A DNA stretch of 64,000 nt from NCBI RefSeq assembly GCF_050613185.1, contig NZ_CP192511.1, positions 2,294,001-2,358,000 of the forward strand, read 5' to 3'. This document shows, one piece after another, positions 39,733-49,646 of the stretch. Positions within the stretch are counted from its first letter, which is position 1, and each line of letters opens with the position of its first letter. The position numbers were made by a program, and so were the translations under genes. A model generated the notes under the pieces. That model was not told the DNA's origin. It saw nothing but the letters and a program-made list of their open reading frames with translations, and ran no database searches. This stretch comes from Chelonobacter sp050613185 (GTDB lineage Bacteria > Pseudomonadota > Gammaproteobacteria > Enterobacterales > Pasteurellaceae).

Positions 39733-40944
39733 ATGAGCATGTTTAAGAGAAAACAAGATTCCAAATCTAGCATCAAAACCATTTTTTTGACGTTTTTATT
39801 TCTGGGCTTAACCTCATTCGGCGGACCGATTGCACACTTGGGTTATTTTCGCGAAGCCTTTGTGGTGCGGCGTCATTGGCTGAGCGACAAGCACTATGCC
39901 GATTTGGTCGCGCTGTGTCAGTTTTTGCCGGGGCCTGCCAGCAGTCAGGTCGGTTTTGCCATTGGTTTGTTGAAAGGCGGCTATCCGGGCGCGATTGCGG
40001 CTTGGATTGGTTTCACCTTACCGTCGGCTATCGCGTTAATGCTATTTGCTGTCGGCATGAATCATTATGGCAGTCTGTTGCCGACAGGGATTTTGCACGG
40101 CTTGAAAATCGCTGCGGTTGCGATTGTGGCGCACGCAATTTGGGGCATGGGAAAAAATCTGATTACCGATCGGATTCGCGCCACGATTATGCTATTGTCT
40201 GCCATCGCGGTGCTGTTATTGGCGAGTGCGTGGGGGCAAGTCGCTGTTATTATCGTTGCCGCCGTTATCGGCAGCCGTTTTTTGCCGGTTGCAACAGATA
40301 ATACGGTTCAAGCCCCGCTCGAAGTGCGGTCGTCGCAGAAACAGACCGCACTTGTGATCTTCAGTGTATTTTTACTGTTGTTAATCGGCTTGCCGTTACT
40401 GACATCCGTAGTCGAAAATCCGTGGTTACAAAGGGCAGATTCGTTCTATCGCGCCGGTTCACTGGTTTTTGGCGGCGGACACGTGGTATTACCGTTATTA
40501 CAAACCGAAATGCTGAGCCACGGTTGGCTGAATGACGACACCTTTTTAGCCGGTTACGGTGCGGCACAAGCGGTGCCCGGTCCGTTATTTACTTTTGCCG
40601 CCTTTTTGGGCAGTGCGATTGGCGCCGATGGTTCGCCGTGGTTAAGCGGGCTGTTCTGCTTAATCATTATTTTCGTACCTTCATTTTTATTATTGATAGC
40701 CGCCTTGCCGTTTTGGGAAAGTTTACGCCATCAGGCGAAAGCGCAAACCGCACTTGCGGCAGTGAATGCGGCGGTCGTCGGGATTCTGTTGGCGGCGTTT
40801 TACCAACCAATCTGGCAGAAAGCGATTTTTGACGCGACGGATTTCAGTATCGCTTTATTGGCATTTTTATTGCTGAACTCTTGGAAATTGCCGGCTTGGG
40901 CGTTGGTGTTGGGCTGCGCAGGGCTTGGCGCAATGGTGTTATAG
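39733..40944 (+). CDS. chrA: Chromate transporter ChrA
   Basis: 403 residues with two homologous CHR domains: TSFGGPIAHLGYFREAFV in the first half and SLVFGGGHVVLPLLQTEM in the second, each followed by a GPxxx segment (QFLPGPASSQ, AVPGPLFTFA). About ten membrane segments. The long-chain CHR family exports chromate in resistant bacteria; in this host the natural substrate may be another anion. The ATG at 39733 or 39739 can start; the gene ends before an uptake-signal pair. Confidence 0.92.
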   Translation: MSMFKRKQDSKSSIKTIFLTFLFLGLTSFGGPIAHLGYFREAFVVRRHWLSDKHYADLVALCQFLPGPASSQVGFAIGLLKGGYPGAIAAWIGFTLPSAIALMLFAVGMNHYGSLLPTGILHGLKIAAVAIVAHAIWGMGKNLITDRIRATIMLLSAIAVLLLASAWGQVAVIIVAAVIGSRFLPVATDNTVQAPLEVRSSQKQTALVIFSVFLLLLIGLPLLTSVVENPWLQRADSFYRAGSLVFGGGHVVLPLLQTEMLSHGWLNDDTFLAGYGAAQAVPGPLFTFAAFLGSAIGADGSPWLSGLFCLIIIFVPSFLLLIAALPFWESLRHQAKAQTALAAVNAAVVGILLAAFYQPIWQKAIFDATDFSIALLAFLLLNSWKLPAWALVLGCAGLGAMVL

Positions 40945-40960
40945 CCGTCGTATAATGCCA

Positions 40961-40989
40961 AACCGCACTTTGGTTTAACAAGTGCGGTT
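40961..40989. terminator. Uptake-signal stem between chrA and ppnN
   Basis: AACCGCACTT / AAGTGCGGTT (10-bp stem) in the gap between convergent genes. It lacks a clear T-run on the plus strand, so termination there may be weak. Confidence 0.6.
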
Positions 40990-40999
40990 GGCGAGCCAA

Positions 41000-42361
41000 T
41001 TATTTAATAATCCGATAGCAAGGCTGATAGGCATCGCCGCCCGGCAGTTTCATGCGGTGTTGATCAACGAAATCCTGTAGCACGCGGTCGATTTTTTCCA
41101 TTAAAATCGGATCACCGTGCAGTTCAAATTCGCCGTGTTGTTCAATTAATTCGATTGTCTCCGGTTTGATATTACCGGCGACAATGCCGGAAAAGACACG
41201 GCGCAGGTTTGCCGCCAGACTTTCCTTGCTTTGTTCCAAATGCAGATCCAGATTGCTCATGTTGGCATGGGTCGGTTCAAACGGGTTTTGGAAATCCGAC
41301 GGAATTGTCAATGTCCAGTTAAAACCGTAAGAATCGTTGGTTTGCGCGCGCACTTTTTTGATCGTTTTCATATGCGCGCTGACTTTGCGTGCGATTTTTT
41401 CCGGATCGTCAACGATAATTTCATACAAGGCTTGTGCTTCTGCGCCAAAGACTTCACCGATAAAACGATCAATGGTATTGAAGTAATCCGCACTTTCTTT
41501 CGGTCCTGTTAAGAATAACGGCAATTGCGCCTCTTTATTTGACGGATTGAGTTTGATTCCGATAAGATAGAGCAGTTCCTCAAATGTGCCCGGTCCGCCC
41601 GGGAACACTAAAATACAGTGTCCCATGCGCACAAACGCTTCCAGCCGTTTTTCAATATCCGGCATGATAATCAACTCGTTGACGATCGGATTCGGCGGCT
41701 CGGAGGCGATAATCGACGGCTCGGTAATGCCGATAAAACGGCTGTTTTTGAAACGCTGATTGGCATGGCCGATTGCCGCGCCCTTCATCGGGGCTTCCAT
41801 CACGCCCGGTCCGCAGCCGGTAATAATATTCAGTTCACGCAGTCCCAGTTGTAATCCGACCGCGCGGCAATAGCGGTATTCAATCTCATTGATTGAATGC
41901 CCGCCCCAACAAACCACCAATGACGGGCATTCGCCGACAATCAAGGCTTTGGCATTGCGCAGAATGGTGAAAATATAGTTGGTGATACTGTTGGAATTCT
42001 GTGCCTGTTGCAGGGAATGTTGTTTGGTAATCACGTTAACAAATAAAATATCACGCAATACCGCAAACAGATGATATTGGATATTGCGGATCACTTTATC
42101 ATCGACAAAAGCCGATTCCGGCGGATTGTGCAGTAATAATGACACGCCGCGTTCTTTAGCGATCAGTTCGATTTCAAAATCTTTATACATTCCCAATAAA
42201 ATACGGCTGTCATCGGTAATGGCGCCGGAGTTCAGCACTGCCAACGAACAGTTGCGGTAAAGCTGATACAGGTTGCCGGAAACGCCTTTTTCTAAGAGTT
42301 CCACTTCCAGATGTGACAGTTGATCCATACTGCCTTTCGGATTAACGATATGGGCACTCAT
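41000..42361 (-). CDS. ppnN: Nucleotide 5'-monophosphate nucleosidase PpnN
   Basis: 453 residues. The central Rossmann-like LOG domain carries PGGPGTFEELLYL and the phosphate-binding GCGPGVMEAPMKGA. PpnN splits purine nucleotides into base and ribose 5-phosphate and is stimulated by (p)ppGpp in E. coli. Flanking N- and C-terminal domains give the full length known for the family. It follows queF (24-base gap), as in E. coli. Confidence 0.94.
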   Translation of the reverse strand: MSAHIVNPKGSMDQLSHLEVELLEKGVSGNLYQLYRNCSLAVLNSGAITDDSRILLGMYKDFEIELIAKERGVSLLLHNPPESAFVDDKVIRNIQYHLFAVLRDILFVNVITKQHSLQQAQNSNSITNYIFTILRNAKALIVGECPSLVVCWGGHSINEIEYRYCRAVGLQLGLRELNIITGCGPGVMEAPMKGAAIGHANQRFKNSRFIGITEPSIIASEPPNPIVNELIIMPDIEKRLEAFVRMGHCILVFPGGPGTFEELLYLIGIKLNPSNKEAQLPLFLTGPKESADYFNTIDRFIGEVFGAEAQALYEIIVDDPEKIARKVSAHMKTIKKVRAQTNDSYGFNWTLTIPSDFQNPFEPTHANMSNLDLHLEQSKESLAANLRRVFSGIVAGNIKPETIELIEQHGEFELHGDPILMEKIDRVLQDFVDQHRMKLPGGDAYQPCYRIIK

Positions 42362-42385
42362 ATTTTCTCCTTTTCTTTGTTTTTG

Positions 42386-43228
42386 TTATTGTCTTGCCAA
42401 GCGGCAGTTTGCCAGCCCAAGCGGGTAGTTCGCCCGCCATGGGTTAATATCTAAACCGCCGCGCCGCGTATAACGCGCATACACTTTCAGTTTTTCCGGC
42501 TTGGCATAGTGCATTAAATCACAAAAAATGCGTTCGACGCATTGTTCATGAAACTCATTATGTTGGCGGAATGATACCAGATAACGCAGCAGGGCTTCGC
42601 GATTTATTTTGTTGCCTCGGTATTCAATCTGTATGCTGCCCCAATCCGGCTGGTTGGTGATCAAACAGTTGGATTTCAACAAATGGCTGACCAGCACTTC
42701 ATTAACGCTTTCTTCACCAGTGCAATCTTGCAGCAAGTGCGGTTGGAAATCATAGCGTTCAATCTCAATATCCTGCTCATCAATGCATTCGCCTGCAAAG
42801 TGGTCAATCGTTTGATTGCTATAAGTGTCTAATTTATGCAACCGCACTTTGACCCCGCCTTGCGCGCAATCGGTAAGATCCTGTTGAATAAGGCTTTCCA
42901 CCTGTTGCAGGCTGTCGAAACGGCTTTGGTTGAAGCTGTTGAGATAGAGCTTAAAACTTTTCGATTCGATGAGATTCTCACTTTGGAAATCCAGATAAAT
43001 GTCGCCGATTGCGACTTGCGGCAAACCTTTGGCATTGAGCCATGAAATTTCGTATGCCGTCCAAATATCTGCGCCATGACTAAAGGGCTGTTGCGTGCTG
43101 ATACCAAGGCTGTCACGATTGAGTTTGCGCGGCACTGCTTGCAGCAAGCTCGGATCGTAATCGTGCCGATAGTCGGTTTGTTTACCGAGTGTCAATTGTT
43201 CCAGGCTGCTATGCTGATATGAAACCAT
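42386..43228 (-). CDS. queF: NADPH-dependent preQ0 reductase QueF
   Basis: 280 residues, the long YqcD type. The NADPH-binding ESKSFKLYLNSFNQ and the catalytic cysteine in KSNCLITNQPDWGS are present, with EFHEQCVERIF near the end. It reduces 7-cyano-7-deazaguanine to preQ1 in queuosine synthesis for tRNA. It lies upstream of ppnN and downstream of the zinc-ribbon gene in one minus-strand run. Confidence 0.95.
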   Translation of the reverse strand: MVSYQHSSLEQLTLGKQTDYRHDYDPSLLQAVPRKLNRDSLGISTQQPFSHGADIWTAYEISWLNAKGLPQVAIGDIYLDFQSENLIESKSFKLYLNSFNQSRFDSLQQVESLIQQDLTDCAQGGVKVRLHKLDTYSNQTIDHFAGECIDEQDIEIERYDFQPHLLQDCTGEESVNEVLVSHLLKSNCLITNQPDWGSIQIEYRGNKINREALLRYLVSFRQHNEFHEQCVERIFCDLMHYAKPEKLKVYARYTRRGGLDINPWRANYPLGLANCRLARQ

Positions 43229-43240
43229 AATATGATGTCC

Positions 43241-44089
43241 TTAATCGTACCAAGAAAGGTTAGAAACTAAGCGGCAGTGATCGCATTTGAAATGGAACAG
43301 GTTAAACAACGGTTTTTCCAGTAACCAATCCTGTTTGCAACGCGGGCATTTGCGTTGCCTTTCGCGGGCGTGATCGCGGCTGCCGAGATGATATAAATAA
43401 TAATAGGTCGGAATTTGGGTGGCGTCGCTGATTTCTTTACACAGATGATAACCATGCTTAAACAGGCTGCTTTCAGGCGAGGAAATTTGCGTTAACGCTT
43501 CGCTTTCCAACACCGCGCCGTTCATTTGCAATTGATCACATGCCTGCCAGTTTTCCTGCCATTTGATTAAATCCATGCTTAATGACGGGTGTTGTTGCAA
43601 GGTTTGGTAGAGCGGCAAGGGCAGAAAAGTATCACCGCTGAATAGCGGTGAGCAGGTGTGCAGATAAGAGGTGTATAAAATCTGCCATGTCGGCACTTGT
43701 TGCGGGTCTTCAGCTTGATGGCTGATATTGGAGTTGAGATCTTCTGCGACCAAGCCGATTTGGTGCAGATAAACGCCTGATTCCGCAGCGGTCATCAATG
43801 CATGGTTTACATTCTCATTATTGTAATAGGGCAGGAGTGCATTGTGATCCGGGCAGATAACCCGCACGCTAAAACCGCGTTTATTGTCCATTTCGTCATA
43901 GTAGAGGGGAAACTCACGGCCGATAATTTGCCCGTTATAGCGCCATTGCTCAATAATTTGATTGACAAGGGTTACCGCATCACGTTGCGGTTCATCTGCG
44001 GGTTTTTTATTCGAATTATAATTGAAGAAAATTTCGACTAAATACATTCTGTTTATTTTTCCGAAAAACATGAAATAAAATTGTAACAT
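43241..44089 (-). CDS. DUF2310-type zinc-ribbon protein
   Basis: 282 residues from ATG 44089, chosen for its GGAG six bases upstream; an internal ATG at 44047 (MYLVEIFFNY) could be the start used by relatives. The C-terminal 40 residues hold a zinc ribbon: CPRCKQDW and CDHCRLVS. The rest resembles the DUF2310 family of Pasteurellaceae and related bacteria, of unknown function. It is first in the run ending with queF and ppnN. Confidence 0.8.
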   Translation of the reverse strand: MLQFYFMFFGKINRMYLVEIFFNYNSNKKPADEPQRDAVTLVNQIIEQWRYNGQIIGREFPLYYDEMDNKRGFSVRVICPDHNALLPYYNNENVNHALMTAAESGVYLHQIGLVAEDLNSNISHQAEDPQQVPTWQILYTSYLHTCSPLFSGDTFLPLPLYQTLQQHPSLSMDLIKWQENWQACDQLQMNGAVLESEALTQISSPESSLFKHGYHLCKEISDATQIPTYYYLYHLGSRDHARERQRKCPRCKQDWLLEKPLFNLFHFKCDHCRLVSNLSWYD

Positions 44090-44156
44090 AAATTCTCCGG
44101 CTTTTACCGAAGTTGGATTACAATAACGCAAATTTCATGAGATAGGAATATAAGCG

Positions 44157-44477
44157 ATGTCCAATCAAACATTATTGCGCCAACATTTGGCGCAACTACA
44201 ACAAAACTTAGTCCGGCTTGAATTATGGCAAACCGTAGCGCCAACCGCAGCACGCTTAAACAGTGAACAACCGTTTCATCTCGACACTTTAGATCCCCAT
44301 GAATGGCTGCAATGGATTTTTATTCCGCGTATGACCGCACTTTTGGATTGCGGTGCCAATCTGCCGAACAAAATCGCCGTTTCGCCCTATATCGAAGAAG
44401 CAATGGCAGAACAGGAACAGTTGGAATTGCTGTTACAACCCTTGAATAAAATAGAAGCGTTGCTCAATGATTGCTGA
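44157..44477 (+). CDS. yqcC: YqcC family protein
   Basis: 106 residues, all-helical, matching the YqcC family (DUF446): LNSEQPFHLDTLDPHEWLQW, FIPRMTALLDCG and EEAMAEQ. The function is unknown, but it is conserved next to truC and overlaps it by 11 bases here, which suggests a link to tRNA modification. Confidence 0.88.
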   Translation: MSNQTLLRQHLAQLQQNLVRLELWQTVAPTAARLNSEQPFHLDTLDPHEWLQWIFIPRMTALLDCGANLPNKIAVSPYIEEAMAEQEQLELLLQPLNKIEALLNDC

Positions 44478-45216
44478 TAATTCGCCTGTCGTATTAGAAA
44501 TTTTGTATCACGATCAGGATATTATCGTGATTAACAAACCGGCGGGCATGTTGGTGCACCGTAGTTGGTTGGACAAGCATGAGACGCGGTTTGTGTTACA
44601 AACCCTGCGCGATCAAATCGGGCGGCACGTTTATACCGTGCACCGTTTAGATCGCCCGACGTCAGGCGTATTGGTGTTGGCGCTAAATTCGGAGACTGCG
44701 CGCGCGTTAAGCCGACAATTTGAACAAAAACAGATTGAAAAGCAGTATTTGGCGGTGGTACGCGGTTATTTAGACGGCGAGGGCAGGATTGATTATCCGC
44801 TCAAAGTGCAACCGGATAAAATCGCCGATAAATTCAGTTCGCCGGAAAAAGAAGCGCAAAGTGCGGTCACCGATTACCGCACTTTGCAGCAAATCGAAAT
44901 GCCGTATCCGGCAGGTAAATTTCCAACCGCGCGTTACAGTCTGGTACGGCTTTCACCGATAACCGGACGCAAACACCAGTTACGCCGTCACTTACGTCAT
45001 CTGCGTCACCCGATTATCGGCGATACCGCCTATGGTGATCTGCGCCAAAACCGCACTTTTGCACAAGAGTTGGATTGTGTACGCTTAATGTTGCATGCCC
45101 GATCAATCTGCTTTGCCCACCCACGCAGCGGAAAAATGCTGACGATCAAGGCGGGGTTAGATAATAAATGGCAAAATGTTATAAATAAATTTGAATGGAG
45201 TTTAAGTGATTTATAA
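44467..45216 (+). CDS. truC: tRNA pseudouridine(65) synthase TruC
   Basis: 249 residues. RluA-type pseudouridine synthase with catalytic Asp in VHRLDRPTSGVLVLAL, the IVINKPAGMLVHRS start motif and the substrate-binding RLSPITGRKHQLRRHLRHL. TruC modifies U65 in tRNA-Ile and tRNA-Asp. It overlaps yqcC. Confidence 0.94.
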   Translation: MIADNSPVVLEILYHDQDIIVINKPAGMLVHRSWLDKHETRFVLQTLRDQIGRHVYTVHRLDRPTSGVLVLALNSETARALSRQFEQKQIEKQYLAVVRGYLDGEGRIDYPLKVQPDKIADKFSSPEKEAQSAVTDYRTLQQIEMPYPAGKFPTARYSLVRLSPITGRKHQLRRHLRHLRHPIIGDTAYGDLRQNRTFAQELDCVRLMLHARSICFAHPRSGKMLTIKAGLDNKWQNVINKFEWSLSDL

Positions 45217-45420
45217 TCTTTTTATATAAAAATCAATTATTTTTCAAATTTGTTAAAAAAGTCATCAAGTCGACGGTTTGGCGGTTGCAATTTATATAAC
45301 CTTTGTATATGTTATGGAACAAACCGCAGGTGATGTTCAAGCATTCAAGCAAAAGTGCGGTTTCGACCTTTCTCAATTTTCTCAATCACTGAGCTAACCT
45401 CAAAATAAGAAGGAGCAAGT

Positions 45421-46380
45421 ATGAAAAAACTGTTTAAATTATCATTAGTTTCAGGTTTAATGGCGGCTTCAGCCGGGGTGATGGCGGCAGAGCAGTTTGT
45501 GACCATCGGCACAGGCGGACAAACCGGGGTTTATTACGTCGTCGGTCAGTCAATTTGCCAATTGGTTAACCGTGATTCCGCCAACAGCGGCGTTAAATGT
45601 AACGCTCCTTCCACCGGTGCTTCCGTCGCTAACTTAAATGCGATTGCCGCCAAACAAATGGATATGGGAATTGCACAGTCCGACTGGCAATACCACGCTT
45701 ATAACGGCACCAGTTCGTTCGAAGGCAAGAAAAATGACAAATTGAGAGCCGTATTTTCAATTCACCCTGAACCGTTCACCGTAATGGCGCGTGACGATGC
45801 CGGTATCAAATCATTCGATGATCTGAAAGGCAAACGTGTCAACGTCGGTGATCCGGGTTCCGGTACGCGTGCTACCATGAATGTGATTTTAGCGGCAAAA
45901 GGGTGGAATGATTCCGCCTTTAAAGTTGCTTCCGAATTGAAACCGGCAGAAATGGCGTCAGTGATGTGTGATAATAACTTAGACGCGATCACCTATAACG
46001 TCGGACACCCGAACGGTGCGTTAAAAGAAGCGGCGGCTTCTTGTGCCGCGCATTTAGTGCCGGTTGAAGGCGAAGCCATTGACAAATTGGTCGCCGATCA
46101 CAGTTATTATGCGAAAGCGGTGATTCCGGGCGGTTTATATGCCGGTTCCGATGATCCGACCAATACTTTCGGGGTTTATGCCACCTTGGTAACGTCTGCC
46201 GATGTCAGTGATGATCAAGTCTACGCCGTGGTGAAAGCGGTATTTGATAATTTCGATCGTTTCAAACGTTTACATCCGGCGTTTGCTAATTTGAAAGAAG
46301 ACGAAATGATCAAAAACGCATTATCCGCCCCCTTGCATGACGGCGCGGTGCGTTACTACAAAGAAAGAGGCTGGATGTAA
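45421..46380 (+). CDS. TAXI-family TRAP transporter solute-binding protein
   Basis: 319 residues. Signal peptide MKKLFKLSLVSGLMAASAGVMAA, then the TAXI motif in FVTIGTGGQTGVYYVVGQSIC, later VNVGDPGSGTRATMNVIL. TAXI proteins bind small organic acids such as glutamate or 2-oxoglutarate in the periplasm and hand them to the TRAP membrane unit encoded next. AGAAGGAGC stands before ATG 45421. The substrate cannot be read from the sequence. Confidence 0.92.
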   Translation: MKKLFKLSLVSGLMAASAGVMAAEQFVTIGTGGQTGVYYVVGQSICQLVNRDSANSGVKCNAPSTGASVANLNAIAAKQMDMGIAQSDWQYHAYNGTSSFEGKKNDKLRAVFSIHPEPFTVMARDDAGIKSFDDLKGKRVNVGDPGSGTRATMNVILAAKGWNDSAFKVASELKPAEMASVMCDNNLDAITYNVGHPNGALKEAAASCAAHLVPVEGEAIDKLVADHSYYAKAVIPGGLYAGSDDPTNTFGVYATLVTSADVSDDQVYAVVKAVFDNFDRFKRLHPAFANLKEDEMIKNALSAPLHDGAVRYYKERGWM

Positions 46381-46406
46381 TTTATCCGCTTAACTTGATG
46401 AAATTA

Positions 46407-46430
46407 AAGGCAGGGACTGATCCCTGCCTT
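46407..46430 (+). terminator. Intercistronic hairpin between TAXI and TRAP permease genes
   Basis: AAGGCAGGGA-CTGA-TCCCTGCCTT, a perfect 10-bp stem with little T after it. It probably acts as a partial terminator or RNA-stability element giving more binding protein than permease. Confidence 0.65.
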
Positions 46431-46462
46431 TGCAGTTTATAACTTTAATAGGGAAAAGGACT

Positions 46463-49135
46463 ATGTTAGACACAAAAAATAAACCCTTTGACCAAGATGA
46501 TTTGCAAGACATGGTGGCAGCGAACGACGCCGGCGGACGCAACCCCTATGGCTTTACTAAAAAATTAATTTTCGGGGTCGCAATTCTTTGGTCGTTATTT
46601 CAAATTTATTATGCTTCCCCCTTGCCTTTCGTATTTCAGGAAGCGTTACGTTCAATCGGTTTAGGCTCGATCAATGTGGTGTTTGACGACACCAAGGCCC
46701 GTTCCGTTCACCTTGCCTTTGCCTTATTCTTAGCATACCTTTCCTATCCGGCGTTTAAATCATCACCGATTCACCGTGTGCCGTTGCCAGATTGGATTTT
46801 TGCCATCGTTGCTACCTTTTGCGCCTCATACTATCTGTTTTTCTATGACAGTTTGATTACCCGTTTCGGCGCACCGAATACGCAGGATATCGTGGTCGGT
46901 ATTATCGGTATTTTGTTACTACTGGAAGCTTGCCGTCGCAGTTTGGGCCTGCCATTAGTGATTATTGCAGGGGTATTTTTACTGTATAACTATTTCGGGC
47001 AATTCTTCCCGACCGGCTGGATTATCAGCCACCGTACCGGCAGCTTGTCACATATCATCAACCAACAATGGATTACCACCGAGGGGGTGTTCGGAGTTGC
47101 ATTAGGCGTTTCCACCAAATACGTTTTCTTGTTTGTGTTATTCGGCGCCTTATTGGATAAAGCCGGTGCAGGCAACTATTTCATCAAAACGGCATTTGCT
47201 TATTTAGGGCATTTGCGCGGCGGTCCGGCTAAAGCGGCGGTCGTTGCTTCCGGCTTAACCGGTTTGATTTCCGGTTCTTCGATTGCCAATGTGGTTACTA
47301 CCGGTACCTTCACGATTCCGATGATGAAACGGGTTGGTTTTTCGGCGGAAAAAGCCGGTGCGGTAGAGGTCGCCTCGTCGGTGAACGGACAAATCATGCC
47401 GCCGGTAATGGGCGCGGCGGCATTTTTAATGATCGAATACGTCAATATGCCGTATAACCAGTTAATCACGCACGCATTTTTACCTGCCGTGATTTCGTAT
47501 ATCGCCTTGGTTTATATCGTCCATTTGGAAGCCTGCAAAATGAATTTGCAAGGGCTGGAAAGGGCAGACGCGGCGAAACCTTGGGTGATCAGCTTGTTGC
47601 GCGCCTTAGGCAGCTTTATCACGATTTGCGTGCTGTATTTCGCGATTGAATACGGATTATCTTGGATAAAAGACATTACACCGGATCATTCATTGGCGAT
47701 TATTTCAGTGCTGGTCGGCGTTGTCTATTTATTGTTGCTGAAACGCGTTGCGAAATTTGATGATTTGGAAATTGACGATCCGAATTCGCCGGTAGTGAAA
47801 TTACCCTCAGTCAAACCAACCGTGAACGCAGGGCTGCATTTCTTGTTGCCGGTGGTGATTTTGATTTGGTGTCTCATGGTGGAGAGAATGTCACCGGGCT
47901 TATCGGCGTTTTGGGGCAGTTTGGCTTTATGTTTTATTCTCTTGACCCAACGTCCGATTTTGAGTTTTTATCGTCGTCGGAGTACGCACCGTCAAAGTGC
48001 GGTTTGGGACGCAACCAAACAAGGTTTCAATGATTTAGTCACCGGTTTGGAAAGCGGCGCACGCAACATGATTGGGATCGGTATAGCCACCGCAACCGCC
48101 GGGATTATCGTCGGTGTGGTCGCATTGACTGGTTTTGGCGTGCAATTATCGAGCATTATCGAATTTTTATCCATGGGTAATATTCTGCTAATGCTGATTT
48201 TGGTGGCGATGTTCAGCCTGATCTTGGGCATGGGCTTGCCGACCACCGCCAACTATATCGTGGTATCGTCATTGATGGCCGGGGTTATCGTTGAAGTCGG
48301 GCGTCAAAACGGTTTGATTGTGCCGTTGATTGCCGTGCATTTATTCGTATTTTACTTTGGCATTATGGCTGACGTGACACCGCCGGTCGGATTGGCATCC
48401 TTTGCCGCCGCCGCAGTGTCCGGCGGAAAGCCGATTCAAACCGGATTGGTGGCGTTCGGTTATAGCTTACGGACCGCACTTTTACCGTTCTTGTTTATCT
48501 TCAATACCGATTTATTGTTGATTAACGTGGGTTTAGCCAAAGGGATCATGGTCTTCATTGTTGCCACGATTGCCATTTTGGCGTTTACCGCAGCGAGTAT
48601 GCGTTATTTCGTCCATCATAATAAATGGTGGGAAACCATCCTACTTTTATTGATTTCGTTTATGTTGTTCCGTCCGGGCTTCTTTATGGAATATATTTCC
48701 CCGACCGAGCGTCACATTGAACCGATTCATCTGGTTGAGGAAATCGCTAATGCCCCGGTCGGAGAGCGTTTGACCTTAAAAGTTGCCGGAATCAATCAAT
48801 ATGGTTCGCCGATTGAATTCTTCGCCCAACTTGATGTGCCGGAAGGTGAGAGCGGAGAAGCGCGCATTCAAAACTTGGGTTTAACCTTGTTATCGACCGG
48901 TGAGAAAATCGAGGTGGACGGCGAGGAAATCGATAAAGTCATCATTGATGACGCACAAATGGACTCAAAAGCGGCAAAAGCAGGTCTGAATTGGGATCAA
49001 ACCATTTTGAGCGTGGCGTTACCACGTCACAATACGTTGCCGAAAGAATGGATGTTTATTCCGGCATTGGCATTATTGGCAGGCTTAGCCTTGGTTCAAC
49101 GCCGCCGTAAATTATTATCTGAACGGAGTGAGTAA
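46463..49135 (+). CDS. Fused TRAP transporter permease (DctQ-DctM type, TAXI group)
   Basis: 890 residues from ATG 46463 (AAAAGGA before it). The small DctQ-like part (about 30-200) is fused to the large DctM-like permease (about 210-690) with AAVVASGLTGLISGSSIANVV and LILGMGLPTTANYIVVSSL. The last 150 residues contain a soluble DUF3394-like region (from about 745) and a final membrane anchor. It drives sodium-coupled uptake of the solute delivered by the TAXI protein. Confidence 0.93.
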   Translation: MLDTKNKPFDQDDLQDMVAANDAGGRNPYGFTKKLIFGVAILWSLFQIYYASPLPFVFQEALRSIGLGSINVVFDDTKARSVHLAFALFLAYLSYPAFKSSPIHRVPLPDWIFAIVATFCASYYLFFYDSLITRFGAPNTQDIVVGIIGILLLLEACRRSLGLPLVIIAGVFLLYNYFGQFFPTGWIISHRTGSLSHIINQQWITTEGVFGVALGVSTKYVFLFVLFGALLDKAGAGNYFIKTAFAYLGHLRGGPAKAAVVASGLTGLISGSSIANVVTTGTFTIPMMKRVGFSAEKAGAVEVASSVNGQIMPPVMGAAAFLMIEYVNMPYNQLITHAFLPAVISYIALVYIVHLEACKMNLQGLERADAAKPWVISLLRALGSFITICVLYFAIEYGLSWIKDITPDHSLAIISVLVGVVYLLLLKRVAKFDDLEIDDPNSPVVKLPSVKPTVNAGLHFLLPVVILIWCLMVERMSPGLSAFWGSLALCFILLTQRPILSFYRRRSTHRQSAVWDATKQGFNDLVTGLESGARNMIGIGIATATAGIIVGVVALTGFGVQLSSIIEFLSMGNILLMLILVAMFSLILGMGLPTTANYIVVSSLMAGVIVEVGRQNGLIVPLIAVHLFVFYFGIMADVTPPVGLASFAAAAVSGGKPIQTGLVAFGYSLRTALLPFLFIFNTDLLLINVGLAKGIMVFIVATIAILAFTAASMRYFVHHNKWWETILLLLISFMLFRPGFFMEYISPTERHIEPIHLVEEIANAPVGERLTLKVAGINQYGSPIEFFAQLDVPEGESGEARIQNLGLTLLSTGEKIEVDGEEIDKVIIDDAQMDSKAAKAGLNWDQTILSVALPRHNTLPKEWMFIPALALLAGLALVQRRRKLLSERSE

Positions 49136-49139
49136 GACT

Positions 49140-49565
49140 ATGTTTAAAAATATTTTGATTGTAATCGATCTCGGTTATATTCCGATGGCGAAAAAATTGG
49201 CGGAAACCGCACTTGAGATGACGAAAAACAATCCGGACACGGTTTATCGTGTTGCCGGCATTGTCTCGGCGCCAAGTAACAGCATTGTTTCTTCCTTTTT
49301 GCCGACCAATTTTGATAAGGATGTGTTGGCGGAAGCGAATAAAAAACTGCATGAGTTCACCCGTAATGTCTTTCCGGCAGATAGCAAAGTGCAGCATATC
49401 GTCGCTTACGGGACGATTTATGAAGAGGTCAATCGCGTTGCGGAAGAGAAAAATGTGGATTTAATCATTATGATGGCGTCGAAAGATGACAATAAAGACG
49501 GATTAAGTTCCAATACGGTCAAAGTGGCGCGTTATAGCCGTAAACCGATTTTGATTCTGCGTTAA
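49140..49565 (+). CDS. UspA-family protein of the TRAP operon
   Basis: 141 residues from ATG 49140 (GGAG upstream; a GTG at 49128 overlaps the permease gene). One Usp domain: ILIVIDLGYIPMAKKLAETAL at the start and VDLIIMMASKDDNKDGLSSNTVKVARYSRKPILILR at the end. Usp proteins encoded with TRAP transporters, such as TeaD, bind ATP and tune transport. Here it lies directly behind the permease. Confidence 0.88.
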   Translation: MFKNILIVIDLGYIPMAKKLAETALEMTKNNPDTVYRVAGIVSAPSNSIVSSFLPTNFDKDVLAEANKKLHEFTRNVFPADSKVQHIVAYGTIYEEVNRVAEEKNVDLIIMMASKDDNKDGLSSNTVKVARYSRKPILILR

Positions 49566-49590
49566 TTCCTGATTAATAGTATAAAAGCAA

Positions 49591-49617
49591 ACGGCACGCT
49601 ATAACGTGCCGTTTTTT
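49591..49617 (+). terminator. Terminator between the TRAP-Usp operon and dps
   Basis: ACGGCACG-CTATAA-CGTGCCGT followed by six T. Confidence 0.85.
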
Positions 49618-49646
49618 GTTACTTACACCAAGAAACCTTGGGAAAT

